Assembly (NCBI GenBank): GCA_946965045.2
Contig: OX337229.1
Span: forward strand, 1,488,001 to 1,552,000
Reading direction: 5' to 3'
Length of the DNA: 64,000 nt
Source: Epithemia pelagica
Taxonomy: Eukaryota > Bacillariophyta > Bacillariophyceae > Surirellales > Surirellaceae
Below are positions 10,406-21,238 of the stretch, piece by piece. Both the position numbers and the translations under genes were made by a program. The first letter of the stretch is position 1, and every line of letters starts with the position of its first letter. The notes beneath the pieces are model-generated. The model ran no database searches. It was not told where the DNA came from and was given only the letters and a program-made list of their open reading frames with translations.

Positions 10406-10978
10406 ATGTCGTCGCCATCGCTGTCTGATGCGGCCATCATTGCCGAACTCGTAGGACGAGTCTTGTTGGAAATGGACGCCATGCGGAGCAACCACAACGA
10501 AGGACGACAAGCCCAAGCAGAAGAAGAAGATGAAGATGATGAAGATGATGATTATGAAGAAGAAGAAGAAGAAGAAGAAGAAGATGATGATGATGATGAT
10601 TATGAAGAAGATTATGAAGAAGAAGAACAAGAAGAAGAAGAAGAAGAAGAAGAAGCCCACCAAGATCCAGCTCCTGCCGCACCGCATCGTCACTTGATTG
10701 CGGCCTCCCCCAAGCCACACGACGAATTGCATCACAACCATGCGACGAGTCCGTTTCAACCATTCAAGCCACGACCAACCAAACGCTGCCGCCAACAAGA
10801 TCCTCCCTGTGCCATCACCAAGGTCGATCGGAAACCTCGCTACAGTCGTGCCTCTTCTTTGTTTGTGCCGATCCCACACCGAGCCACCACGAAGGAAAAG
10901 GCACCGACTCATCACAAGCGCAAGAAGCCCAAGATTATGTTCTTCATTGACCTGTGCGATAGTTCTGAAGATGAATAG
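10406..10978 (+). CDS. Small acidic protein ending in a SUMO-interacting-like motif, 190 aa
   Basis: The start is placed at the ATG at 10406 (MSSPSLSD); the frame stays open to 10256 but with unrelated composition. After a short helix-like N-terminus (AAIIAELVGRVLLEMDAM), a nearly continuous Glu/Asp/Tyr tract fills residues ~40-85, encoded by GAA/GAT repeats. A His/Pro/Lys-rich basic half follows. The last residues read KIMFFIDLCDSSEDE, the pattern of a SUMO-interacting motif (hydrophobic core followed by acidic/Ser residues). An acidic tract with a basic domain and a SIM-like tail suggests a histone- or chromatin-binding partner, which is inferred and not shown. It lies just inside the right arm of the large element. 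Confidence 0.55.
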   Translation: MSSPSLSDAAIIAELVGRVLLEMDAMRSNHNEGRQAQAEEEDEDDEDDDYEEEEEEEEEDDDDDDYEEDYEEEEQEEEEEEEEAHQDPAPAAPHRHLIAASPKPHDELHHNHATSPFQPFKPRPTKRCRQQDPPCAITKVDRKPRYSRASSLFVPIPHRATTKEKAPTHHKRKKPKIMFFIDLCDSSEDE

Positions 10979-11040
10979 TTGAGTAACTACATATAGTGCT
11001 GACGTTAGAAACAAGGCAAGACACTTGCTTCATTAGTTAA

Positions 11041-13440
11041 AAAAGTTTCTGCTTTAAGATTGATTCAATCTCAACAACCATGGCACCTACGCCAGATCTA
11101 AAGCTTGGGTAAGCTACTGTAGGAGCTAAACTAAGTGTCCATTGGGTAGGACGTGCAGAGAGCATATATTGAATGAGCCGCGTTGCGTCGTCGTTTGGTC
11201 AAAATCTCATGTGGTATGTGCCACGACGAGAAACTGCCCATCGACGATCGCATCGCGCTCGACAACCATGGCACCTACGCCAGATCTAAAGCTTGGGTAA
11301 GCTACTGTAGGAGCTAAACTAAGTGTCCATTGGGCAGGACGTGCAGAGAGCTTATATTGAACGAGCCACGTTGCGTCGTCTTTTGGTCGAAATCTCATGT
11401 GGTCTATGCCACGATGAGAAATTGTCCAACAACGATCGCATCGCGCTCGACCACCATGACCCCTACACCAGATCTGAGACTTCGGTAAGCTACTGTAGGA
11501 GCTAAACCAAGTGTCCACTAAGTAGGATGAGCCGAGAGCTCATATTGAACAAGCCGCGTTGCGTCGTCTTTTGGTCAAAATCTCATGTGGTCTGTGCCAC
11601 GACGAGAAATTGTCCAACAACGATCGCATCGCGCTCGACCACCATGACCCCTACGCCGGATCTGAGACTTTGGTAAGCTACTTTAGGGTCTACACTAAAT
11701 GGCCATGAAGTACGACAAGCCGAGAGCTCATTTTGAACGAGCAGCGTTGCGTCGTCTTTTGGTCCAAAAACCTTGTGGTGCGTGGCACGACGAGAAATTG
11801 TCCAACAACGATCGCTTCGAGCTTGACAACCATGGCCCCTACGCCGGCTCTGAAACTTGTAGAACCTAATGTAGTCTCAATAGTAACGGGCAAAAAAGTA
11901 GGACGTCCGGAGGGACCATTGTTGAATATTGGCATGGCATCGTCCATTGGTCCAAAATCCTTGTGCTCCGTGGCACGACGAATAATCGTCCATGGATGAT
12001 CGCCTCGATCATGAGGACCATGGCCCCTACGCCGGATCTGAGACTTGTATAACCTAACTTAGTCTCTATAGTAACGGGCAAAAACGTAGGACGTCCAGAG
12101 GAACCATTGTCGAATATTGGCATGGCATCGTCCATTGGTCCAAAATCCTTGTGCTCCGTGGCACGACGAATGATTGTCCATGGATGATCGCCTCGATCAT
12201 GAGGACCATGGCCCCTACGCCGGATCTGAGACTTGTATAACCTAACTTAGTCTCTATAGTAATGGGCAAAAAAGTAGGACGTCTGGAGCGGCCATATCCA
12301 TGGAGCCGGGTCTCGTCATCCTTTGGTCAAAAACTCCTGTTGTGTGTGATGCGTCGAAAAGAAGCGTCCACCGATGGATGGCCTTTTCTCAATGGCCATA
12401 CCACCGATGATCGATCTGATACCTCAGATCGCTAAAGTAGAGCCTAACATAAAAGACTACTAAGTAGGACGTCTGGAGCGGCCATATCCATGGAGCCGGG
12501 TCTCGTCATCCTTTGGTCAAAAACTCGTGTTGTGTGTGATGCATCGAAAAGAAGCGTCCATCGATGGATGGCCTTTTCTCAATGGCCATATCACCGATGA
12601 TCGATCTGATACCTCAGATCGCTAAAGTAGAGCCTAACATAAAAGACTACTAAGTAGGACGTCTGGAGCGGCCATATCCATGGAGCCGGGTCTCGTCATC
12701 CTTTGGTCAAAAACTCCTGTTGTGTGTGATGCGTCGAAAAGAAGCGTCCACCGATGGATGGCCTTTTCTCAATGGCCATACCACCGATGATCGATCTGAT
12801 ACCTCAGATCGCTAAAGTAGAGTCTAACATAAAAGACTGCTAAGTAGGACGTCTGGAGCGGCCATATCCATGGAGCCGGGTCTCGTCATCCTTTGGTCAA
12901 AAACTCGTGTTGTGTGTGATGCATCGAAAAGAAGCGTCCATCGATGGATGGCCTTTTCTCAATGGCCATATCACCGATGATCAATCTGATACCTCAGATC
13001 GCTAAAGTAGAGTCTAACATAAAAGACTACTAAGTAGGACGTCTGGAGCGGCCATATCCATGGAGCCGGGTCTCGTCATCCTTTGGTCAAAAACTCCTGT
13101 TGTGTGTGATGCGTCGAAAAGAAGCGTCCACCGATGGATGGCCTTTTCTCAATGGCCATACCACCGATGATCGATCTGATACCTCAGATCGCTAAAGTAG
13201 AGCCTAACATAAAAGACTGCTAAGTAGGACGTCTGGAGCGGCCATATCCATGGAGCCGGGTCTCGTCATCCTTTGGTCGAAAACTCCTGTTGTGTGTGAT
13301 GCGTCGAAAAGAAGCATCCATCGATGGATGGCCTTTTCTCAATGGCCATACCACTGATGATCAATCTGATACCTCAGATCGGTAAAGTAGAGCCTAACAT
13401 AAAAGACTACCAAGTAGGACGTCTGGAGCGGCCGTATTCA
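11041..13440. repeat. Right subterminal tandem array: C, B and A units
   Basis: Read left to right there are about four C units (landmark CTACGCCNGATCT near 11089, 11276, 11466, 11652), then about two B units (~11866-12270). Six A units follow, in which TGGAGC starts at 12301, 12491, 12681, 12871, 13061, 13251 and 13441 (190 bp apart). A and B are the reverse complements of the left-arm units. C is a related ~188-bp unit with no counterpart in the left arm. Alternating A units share specific variants (for example ACTCCTG versus ACTCGTG), which points to amplification as dimers. Confidence 0.9.
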
Positions 13441-13768
13441 TGGAGCTGACTTCGACGAATGAGTAGGCTAATCTCATGTGGTCCGTGCCACGTCGAAAAA
13501 TCGACGCAATGGTGTGGAAGCTCGTTTGCATCCTATGCCTGGGGATAGCCTATATGGGTCAATTGCGTTTTTATTTACACTAAGGTCGATAACATATTTT
13601 AATTTCATGGCAATTGGTCAAGTATTGGTGGAGTAATCGCATGGTGAATGTACCGGCCAATGGGCAATCTAGCGGCCAAATCGCAAAAAAAAAAATGACC
13701 CTACAATGATGAGAGAGAACTCGATGACGATGGCAGATATGGAAAAAGTGCCCGGTGGGGACCTAAAG
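13441..13768. repeat. Outer terminal inverted repeat, right copy
   Basis: This is the reverse complement of 1-320 with few substitutions. The demonstrated match ends at 13768 only because the left partner reaches the window edge. The true end may be further right; a TTAA at 13833-13836 is one candidate but is not supported by any visible pairing. Confidence 0.9.
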
Positions 13769-14152
13769 CATTGTATGAAGATGATTTCTATCATCCCATT
13801 TCTATGGAGGTGCTATATTGAGCTAGTAATCGTTAAAGACCACCATGGTCATTTGGCCGCTAAAATGCAGGGTCTGGCCGTATCACCCGTGAAGGCACTA
13901 GGTAGGTACCCTAGCTACCTAGGTAGAGGCTACAGGGCTCACTCTGTCCGTCCTCCGTCAGAGTCGCGCGCCTTCTCGGCGTGGCCGGCGATATCTAAAA
14001 GTGTCATCGTCTCTCTTCCGCCGCACGTCGTACAGCTGGTGCGCGTCGCTATCTTCAGCCTCGTGCGCGCCGCCAGAATCGCCTGAGTCTTCGGGCGCGA
14101 GGTGGCATTGTTGATACCATAAACCATAACACTGCAACACAACAAGTTGATA
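13769..14152. other. Spacer with first copy of a ~90-bp duplicated sequence
   Basis: No gene is seen. Around 13938-14020 lies a GC-rich segment (GCTCACTCTGTCCGT, then TCGCGCGCCTTCTCGGC, then TGGCCGGCGATATCTAA) that recurs at ~15726-15795 in the same orientation with small indels. CTAG- and GGTAC-rich sequence at 13900-13930 precedes it. Confidence 0.6.
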
Positions 14153-15139
14153 ATGACGGACCGCAAGAGAGGCGACTCGATAAGTTCCTCTTCTTCAGGT
14201 CGAAGCCCCAAAGCCAAAGGTGGAGGAGAGCGGCTGATCGATAGTAGTCGCGATTGCAGCGTCATTCGAAGTACGTTTGTGAGCGGTACACTCGATATCT
14301 CGAGTAACTTGGTGAAGGAAGTGTCCACCAAGGCTTGTGAGTTTTACATGACGTTTCGAAACCCGGGCACAGGCAACAAGTACTACCATGGTCAGGGCGG
14401 CTTTCTTCGTGGTGAGACTTCGTTGATGGCAGCGACGGGTCGTCGTCCCGGAGACGATTGCCAGGAGCCGGAACCAAAGCGCCACCGATCGGTCGCTTTT
14501 GTAGAGGACGAAAACTACAAAGCCACGCCTGTGACAGCAAAGCACAATTTACGAAATTCTGGTCAAGAAACGTACATGCGCACAACAGCCAAATGCTACG
14601 ACCATGTGGAAGAAGACATTGTACTACCTGACGGAGGATGCAAAATGGAGGAGAGAATCGAGATTCGTCCCGCCACTACCAGTCCTGCAAAACGCGCATT
14701 CATGTGGCGGAAAGACGACATATCTTTTGGCGACGCAATTAGCGACCCAACGAGCTCGTTGACAAAGTCCTCTCGACTCTTTGAAACAACACCCGACACA
14801 TTCACGCTTAGCGTAGGTGACAAAATCGGGCTGCTGGTATACCGCACGTTTGACATTACCCACGAAGATGCCAAGGCTCCGCTACACACGGACTTAGTGC
14901 AAGTGTATGGGCAAAAGTTCCAGGTTTGCATTTACACTGGTCAAGTTACAGAAGTGTCGGCAAATGGCAGAACGTTTTGTCACGACGCCAATACCTTCCG
15001 GGGTTGTTCGGGGGCCATTATTTTTCTGTTGGATCAGAACCAGCCTGCCGATGCGACTAACTATCCCGGAAAGGCGGTCGGGATCAATGCGGGTGGGTTG
15101 GATGTGAACAGCAACCTTGGGTTTTTGATCAACTGTTAA
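14153..15139 (+). CDS. Possible trypsin-like (chymotrypsin-fold) protease-related protein, 328 aa
   Basis: I use the ATG at 14153. The first ~170 residues are Ser/Lys/Glu-rich and probably disordered. From ~210 the sequence turns into short beta-strands (FTLSVGDKIGLLVYRTF, FQVCIYTGQVTEV) and reaches TFRGCSGAIIFLLD, followed by GKAVGINAGG and LGFLI. A GCSGA nucleophile-like loop followed by a G-rich strand is the C-terminal half of a trypsin-like serine protease fold. I cannot identify a confident His/Asp pair, so it may be inactive. It lies between the two DNA elements, flanked by two diverged copies of a ~90-bp sequence. It could be a host gene or a relic of another element. Confidence 0.6.
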   Translation: MTDRKRGDSISSSSSGRSPKAKGGGERLIDSSRDCSVIRSTFVSGTLDISSNLVKEVSTKACEFYMTFRNPGTGNKYYHGQGGFLRGETSLMAATGRRPGDDCQEPEPKRHRSVAFVEDENYKATPVTAKHNLRNSGQETYMRTTAKCYDHVEEDIVLPDGGCKMEERIEIRPATTSPAKRAFMWRKDDISFGDAISDPTSSLTKSSRLFETTPDTFTLSVGDKIGLLVYRTFDITHEDAKAPLHTDLVQVYGQKFQVCIYTGQVTEVSANGRTFCHDANTFRGCSGAIIFLLDQNQPADATNYPGKAVGINAGGLDVNSNLGFLINC

Positions 15140-15829
15140 CGCAAATCCTAGAAAGGACAGTTTGCCTGAGAACAATATGTAAGCTCAACAGCATTCATAC
15201 TATGCCCCGCTCTCAAAACAATGACTCATCGGTCGTGGTCGTCTTCTTGCCAGAACCAAAACTTTGCTGCTGGAGGCTGACATTATCTTTGTTGCTCGTG
15301 TTCATGGACGGACCATGATTGGTCGTGTTGGAAGATGCAGTGATCGCAGCATGATCGTTCTTGCTGCAGAACGAGTGCGTAGTTGGCTGTTGTTTCGTGG
15401 CTCATCGCTGTTGGAGCGAGATCACCGCTGCAAAAGCAGCTATTGTTCTTACTATTGATCTCTAAATATCAAATGATTCAAAGACAACGTACGTAAACAT
15501 AGACGACTACGTTCGTATGCATTACGAATTGTTGAAGTCCGTAGCAACTCGAGTACCTCAGCCGTGCTGAGAGTTTGAGTTTGGAACTTTAAAACTTCAA
15601 ACGCTGGAACCAGTGCTTCCTTTCCATCAATCTTACTCCCGCCGCGCCAAACCCAACGAAGCAGATACTCCTACATACGTACATCACTTCATCAGCTCTT
15701 GGTACCCTGGTACTGGTAGAGGTAGCTCACTCTGTCCGTGGTCGCGCGCCTTCTCGGCTTGGCCGGCGATATCTAAGTGTCATCTCTTCCCGGCGCAAGA
15801 AGTGTGGGGGCGGCGCAGGTCGATCATGG
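15140..15829. other. Spacer with second copy of the ~90-bp duplicated sequence
   Basis: No convincing gene. The segment at ~15726-15800 repeats the sequence near 13938-14020 in direct orientation. Read on the minus strand both copies contain a similar LDIAGxAEKARD-type stretch, so they may descend from a coding fragment. The stretch ends at the target-site duplication of the 15840-35381 element. Confidence 0.5.
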
Positions 15830-15839
15830 ATGCAAGCCC
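15830..15839. repeat. Target-site duplication, left copy (ATGCAAGCCC)
   Basis: These ten bases immediately precede the left TIR and are repeated perfectly at 35382-35391 immediately after the right TIR. Confidence 0.9.
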
Positions 15840-15962
15840 TACCCCCAGCGGGGGTGAGTCTTTAGGCTGCTAGAGAGTCATTTTCTACGAGTACATTCCC
15901 TTACTCACCCCCAAGGCCAAGGCGCGATCCTCAAAATTGGCGATTTCCCGTTTTTGACCAAA
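15840..15962. repeat. Left terminal inverted repeat of the helicase element
   Basis: It pairs with the reverse complement of ~35277-35381, with a divergent stretch in the middle. The outermost 15 bases form a hairpin (ACCCCC AGC GGGGGT). GGGGGTGAGT at 15849-15858 is repeated in inverted form as ACTCACCCCC at ~15905-15914, so each TIR also contains an internal inverted repeat. Confidence 0.9.
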
Positions 15963-16024
15963 ACTCACATCCACCTCAACGCAACCACTACGAGCTCCAT
16001 TTAGTAACGACGTAATCTTCTCCC

Positions 16025-17956
16025 ATGGACCCTGTCAATCCTCCCCGACATGCACAAGTGGTCTCTACTACCTCAAGGTACCCCCACGGCGTTGAAATAG
16101 AGCGCCCAGTCCTGCAGACGGCTTCGATCGCTCCATACCAATACAACCAACAACAACCGAACAACAACCAAATGGATGACCATCCTTCCGAAGCCCCAAA
16201 TGCCTCTTTGCCGACCATCGAAGAGGTACACTCCGTACCTGACCCTTTGATTGAACATTCCGAAGACTCCCCTGATCTTGCATGGTCCATCGAGGCATCA
16301 TTCAAAGACTGGCATGGGAAGACCGTTCGACCGTGGCAGATGCTGGCATGCCAACAAGTCCTCCGTCGTCACGTCGAACACGTTCCCTCTCAACGTTTGC
16401 GTCCATTGCTCCTTGTTCGGTCCACCGGTGGGGGAAAGTCCGCCGTACGCGATGTATGTGGCTTCATCTGCGGCGGCATCACGCTTACAATCGTGCCTCT
16501 GTTGAGTCTATCAGCAGATCAAACCTCGAAGTTAACAAACCTGTCTTCCAATCAAGGCCTGGGCAAGCGTCTTCGTGTCTTTAACTTGGATGTCATACGG
16601 TCCACCAACAACAACGACTTTCTTCGCCAACGGTTGGAGAGTTTGTCTCCAGAATCCAAAACAACAATCGCTCTGTTTTCTTCCCCCCAAAAGTTGACGC
16701 GAGACCCTCAGTGGTGCCAAACCATTACCAAATGTTTCCAAAACGGAACCTTACGATTCATTGCTGTTGACGAGTGCCATCTTTATGCATGTCACGGCAT
16801 GGAGTTTTGTCAGGAATTCAGTGACCTCAAGCAGGTTCTTTTTCAGTGTGCCAAGCGTTGGGCCACTGCACCAATTCCCATTCTCTTCATGACAGCTACC
16901 GCCTCACTGACAATGGTGTCTGACCTTGAAGCGTGAACAGGGTTGTCTTTCTGTCCTACAAACGATCTTATTTGGCCCCATTGCCACTCAGGGGTAGAGC
17001 GTCACAACATTTCGCTTAACATTTGCTTTCAAGATACCCCCCTTCGTCGCATAAAGAGGGACCTCGTAAAAATATCTCGTGCATCCGGTGGAAGGAAGAT
17101 AATGATATATTCCAATTCACGGAAAGCCATTATCGGCCTTCATCAAAAATGTCGACACCATCTGAATGTACTGGGAATCCAAAAAGATCTCGTGTTGGTA
17201 CATGGAAACATGTACAGGGAACAAAAGTTCCACAACACAAATCTTTTCGTGGGAAAGCACCTTGTGGAAACCTGTCCGACCACCCGACGCCTTCTCCGCT
17301 TTGACCCGGTAGCATACTTCGCTACTGCTGGAACCACGAGCTCTGGTATTGATTGCCATGAAGTGGACGCAGTGATTTTCCATGGCTTCCCTCAGAGCCT
17401 GGAGGATCTGATTCAGTGCTCTGGACGATGCGGACGCAGCGTGACCGCAACCTTTAACACCTCCTCCTTCACCATGATCATATCACTAAACAGCCTTGTC
17501 GCGCTCATGACGAGGGTGTTTCTTATACCGTAATACGAAGTTGCCAAAAGAAAACAGGCGTCCGACAAACCTGCGGCATCCCAACAGTCAAGCAATCCTA
17601 CCTCTACAATGAAATCTACTACCATGTTGTCCATTGATGCGTTAGCAAAACGCCAATGGAACGCTATTCGAAAGGTTATAGCGCTTATTTGCTTGGACGA
17701 CGGGCATTGCGTGCATTTTGCGTTGGAACAAATGATGTTGAATCCACATCGACAGACACAATGTGACATTCCTACGTCTTGTGGGGGCGCCTGTTGGAGG
17801 TGTGCCAAACCACGGATTACTACGCCTCTTGATGCCGCAATCAACATAGAAACCTTCAAGGCATATCTCGTGAGATTGTTCATCACTGATAAGGTATCCT
17901 CTTCAAGGCTCTCCCTACACAAAGACTGCTTTCTTGACGAGCTCCTCTCCATATAG
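16025..17956 (+). pseudogene. RecQ-like superfamily-2 DNA helicase, broken
   Basis: The reading starts at the ATG at 16025. Residues 1-90 are Gln/Asn/Pro-rich. The helicase core shows a Walker A-like RSTGGGKS at ~132-139, a DECH box (VDECHL) at ~249-252 and motif III TATAS near 293. An in-frame TGA follows at 16934-16936. The same frame continues (TGLSFCPTNDL) through the second RecA domain to QCSGRCGRS, the arginine-finger motif VI of RecQ-type helicases, and stops at 17533. Beyond this, at least two frame changes are needed to reach the C-terminal part (17609-17956), which has a CGGACWRC zinc-binding-like segment. One stop plus two shifts argue for a pseudogene rather than introns; no matching splice sites were found. 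The gene converges with the DUF6589-like gene and lies just inside the left TIR. Confidence 0.8.
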
Positions 17957-18249
17957 ACTCCAGGTCCTGGTGGTAAGCCAATCAAAGCTTTCCCGAAATC
18001 CGTTTTGGGTTTGACAACTAACCGGTATGTTAGGCAAAGAACCAAAGCACTTATAATCAAGTGCTTCTGTGCCCAAATTCTGGAACCCGACGGTCTACAT
18101 CTACTTGTAAAGCTTGGCTATATGGATAATGGGAACCCACGCCTTAATGATCCGGATTCATGGACAGGTTTCAAGAGCTTACCTACAAAGGAATAACCAC
18201 ACGCCACTCTACTGTCCAGTATCATTTTAACATGTAGTACCGTTAGTAA

Positions 18250-20454
18250 TTAAGTTCTCCAATTTCTTTTGTAATTTTCAAAGTACTTGCCCGCCCGGTC
18301 TAGAGGGTCTTCATCCATTATGTCGTCATCTTCCATACCTGTACTTTCCTCGTCCCACCCAAGTCGGGCAGAATTCTCTTCCATCTCGACGAGTCGATTA
18401 TAAAGTTTAAACCGCAAGAAATGGTTTTCCCGCTCCTTACGTTCGGCATCTCGTTGCCTTGCGTCCAATATATGCTTCTCTCCCATTTTCTGTAAGGCTA
18501 CGGATACTATGTCCTTGCAAGCCAGGTCATTCATCTCCCACACCTTCATTCCTTTCACATTCTTCTTGACGTTGAGGGTCTGTTTAACTTCCGCTGGTTC
18601 CTTCTGGCTGTCATTGGAAGGAGACTCTGTTGCCTCCGTATCACTGCTCTCTTCAGCGTCGTCCTCAATGCCTTGGTCATCGTCCACAACTTCATCAGCA
18701 TCTTCCATTATCAATTCCTCTTTTTGTGTTTCAGGAATCTCCTCCTCGTCGTCTTTTTGGGTGCCGTTCCGAATCACGTCGACATCTTCATTCTCTTCCT
18801 CTTGGCGCGACATCTCCATGGACTCATCAAATGCCGAGTCTCCAACAGGCACTGTATCCAGGGCTTCCTCCTGATTCATGGCGAACCTTGAAGCTTCGTT
18901 CTCGACGTCTACAACAGCCACCTCGTCGTCGCTGAAGTACGACATACCATGTGCTTCAGACCCACATTCGTCGTTGTATTCTTTCATCTCAGCTTCCAAA
19001 TCAATGACCGTGCTTTCCTCGCCATCCTTGGTATTGTCATCGTTGGATTCTGCGTCGCCATCATCGTCACTGTCATCCTCTGAGTTGGACTCGCTCCTTT
19101 CGTCCTTCTCTTCCGTGTCGTCCTTTTTCTTCCGGGACGGACGCTTCCTCAAACCCTCCATCATCTTGTTAACCTGGATCATGACGTATTCGTCTGTCGC
19201 ATCCGTTTCCACCTTGCCATTATCAATCCTGGTTTTTTTCTTGTGTACTTCCAGGGTCGTCGACTCGATAGACTGCCAAAACCAATTCTTGTCAACAGGC
19301 GTCTCTTTGTCTAGTGCAATATCGTGGCATCCGGCCAGGGTGAGAATCTCCATTACAAGGACGCGGTTCATTAGATTTGACGGCTTGGTGGTAGCCTTGT
19401 GTTGTTGGCCAGGATCAACAAGCACCTTCGTGTCCTTATTTTGCGTTGTATCATTCATCATTTCTTTTTCCCGTTCTGCCAGCTCATATTCCGCGTCAGA
19501 TCGAGTCCGTGTATAGAATTCGAGAAAGTGCTTAGAGCGCTGACAAGCTGTCAACATCTTAGACACTTCAACGAACGCCATCTCAGTAGCATTGTGACTC
19601 ATGCCCTTGAAAAAGGGCATGAGTCGCTCCATTATTTGGTCCAAGGCACTTTCCTTGTTTAGAACAGGACTCGGCATTTGCTTTTGACACTTTGTTCGGT
19701 TGAGGCGGATCTGCTGCAAGACGGTAATAGGAAGACGATAATAATACAACTCTATCAAGCGTAGCTGTGTATTGAAGGACACACGTTTCTTGGTAATGTA
19801 CCAATACGGAAGGTACTCCACGATGATAGATTCCATTATGATTGCGTCGCCTTGTTGTTCGGCCTCAAGGAAGGTAAGATACTTGCGCATGAGCACAAGG
19901 TAGTTGCACAAGAATCGCATTAACCAGTGTTTTGATTCTCTCACTTGTTGGTTCAGGTAGTTCACATATTCCTTTGAAATAAAGATGGCCAATTCGTTGC
20001 CATCACCAAAATGGAGGATTTCATCTACTTTGCTCAACGTTAAGACCTTGGCGACGTAGAAATCAAGCATCAACCTGTCGAGTTCCTCAAAAACAAGGAC
20101 GGCCAAGCGAAGGGCCAGACGGTATGTATGAGACACGTCATTGGCATCCAAACGTTTCCACTTGAGTCTCCATTGAAAGCATTGAAGAAATCCACCGTAG
20201 AATAATCTATAAATGACGTCTAGCATGTGAAAGCGCACATGCAAGTCGCCATTGATAGGGACTATCCGGTGCATTACTTGGGTGATGTTGAGCGCTTGAC
20301 GATAGACCTGTCGAAACGACAATGTCTTGGCATCCAGAATACCAAGAATGTCGTCCATGAATTGGAATATCCTGTCCAACGACAATCCATCGCCAACAAT
20401 AAAGAGCCATTTCTGATCCCATCCATCACGCGGTTCGTACATTGTAGTAGCATG
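18250..20454 (-). pseudogene. DUF6589-like element protein, C-terminal part (3' of the Copia insertion)
   Basis: The frame from 20442 to 18250 encodes 730 residues after the insertion point. The first ~250 residues form a dense helical domain opening with WLFIVGDGLSLDRI. It continues with a PINGDLHVRFHML motif, a FYGG segment and repeated Tyr-rich helices. The GD..(L/V) and GDLH spacing resembles DUF6589-type proteins of fungi and algae. The two aspartates could be catalytic in an RNase-H-like fold (inference). The last ~300 residues are mostly acidic and low in complexity, ending in a helical basic tail. Without the inserted retroelement the frame is continuous with 32239-35222, so only the insertion breaks this gene. 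Confidence 0.6.
20450..20454. repeat. Copia 1 target-site duplication, left copy (GCATG)
   Basis: It is directly followed by the LTR starting TGTTAC at 20455. The matching GCATG lies at 32239-32243 directly after the other LTR. Confidence 0.92.
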
Positions 20455-21238
20455 TGTTACAATTCTTTCTGAATCGTAGGGACATCAATGCTCGTTAGAG
20501 CAGACAATCAGGTAGTCACCAACCGATACAAACCTCTCCACGGGTAAGAGAGGAAAGCAAGTCGTAGTCTATCAAAAGGATAGTCGGGACACAAAAGAGG
20601 ATGTGATAAATGGTGATATTGTTAGATTGTGAGCTTTAGGACTATGGTGTGTGTTTTGATGTGCAGGTCTGGCCAGGGTGCATGACTGATATATTCATGG
20701 CGCTGACAGGACTGGTCTGGTTGGAGTAGACATGGATATTGTGTATTGGAAGTATATGCACTTGTATATCATATACTAATGCCAACAGCTCTTGCTTTGT
20801 TGTGATATAGGTAGTTTTCTTGGCGTGTTGCCGTTTGCATTCTTCGATTTGTAGGAATAGAGATATGGTCTCGCGTGATCGTGATTCGTGCTTCGGTTAC
20901 TTAGGCCGTTGGGCTAAGTCGTGGAGATGCGCACTCGGATAGTAGTTGCACGCGCTTGAGAATATTGGGTGCGCACGTGTAGGGCCATAGTTAATTTCCG
21001 AGCGGTTGTTGATAATGCGCGCATTGCGAGCATGCCATGGCCGAAATTAAAGGTACGCGAGCATGTCGTCACTCTGTTCTCACTTTTCATGAAATGCGAA
21101 GGAATATAGGTCGATATAGCGCCAGCTAGGGAACATAGGACAAAGATGGGCGGCATAGATGGTGCTTCGAAGCCTCGGGACTTGGCTAACCGATGAGATG
21201 CCGGATCTAACCAATGGATAACGGTGAGAATCCTACTA
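20455..21238 (-). repeat. Copia 1 LTR (3' LTR in element orientation)
   Basis: 784 bp, collinear with 31455-32238. Differences cluster at 20826-20872, near 20950-20970 and near 20999. A chance open frame across the LTR gives the same C-terminal peptide to two unrelated upstream frames. Confidence 0.93.

Larger units (their letters stand above)
1..13768. mobile_element. Large piggyBac-type DNA element with satellite-like inverted arms and passenger genes
   Basis: Bases 1-320 recur as a near-identical reverse complement at 13441-13768, and both ends continue inward into ~190-bp tandem units. Position 1 pairs with 13768, so the left terminus lies at or beyond the window edge and no target duplication can be checked. 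Inside are a piggyBac-type transposase (3385-6808, minus) and four other coding regions (1715-2227, 2717-3253, 7214-9898, 10406-10978). The transposase assignment follows established family features. That the other genes travel as cargo is inferred from their position between the arms. PiggyBac elements are usually 2-7 kb with short TIRs, so the size and arm structure are unusual. The TTAA duplication typical of the family has not been located. Confidence 0.75.

Noticed and set aside
10361-11014. Minus-strand Phe/Ile-rich frame
   Set aside because: It is the complement of the GAA/GAT repeat encoding the acidic tract of the plus-strand gene.
13769-13840. TTAA at 13833 as the piggyBac right-end target site
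   Set aside because: The inverted match cannot be followed past 13768 because the left partner is outside the window, and no GGG-type terminus precedes this TTAA.
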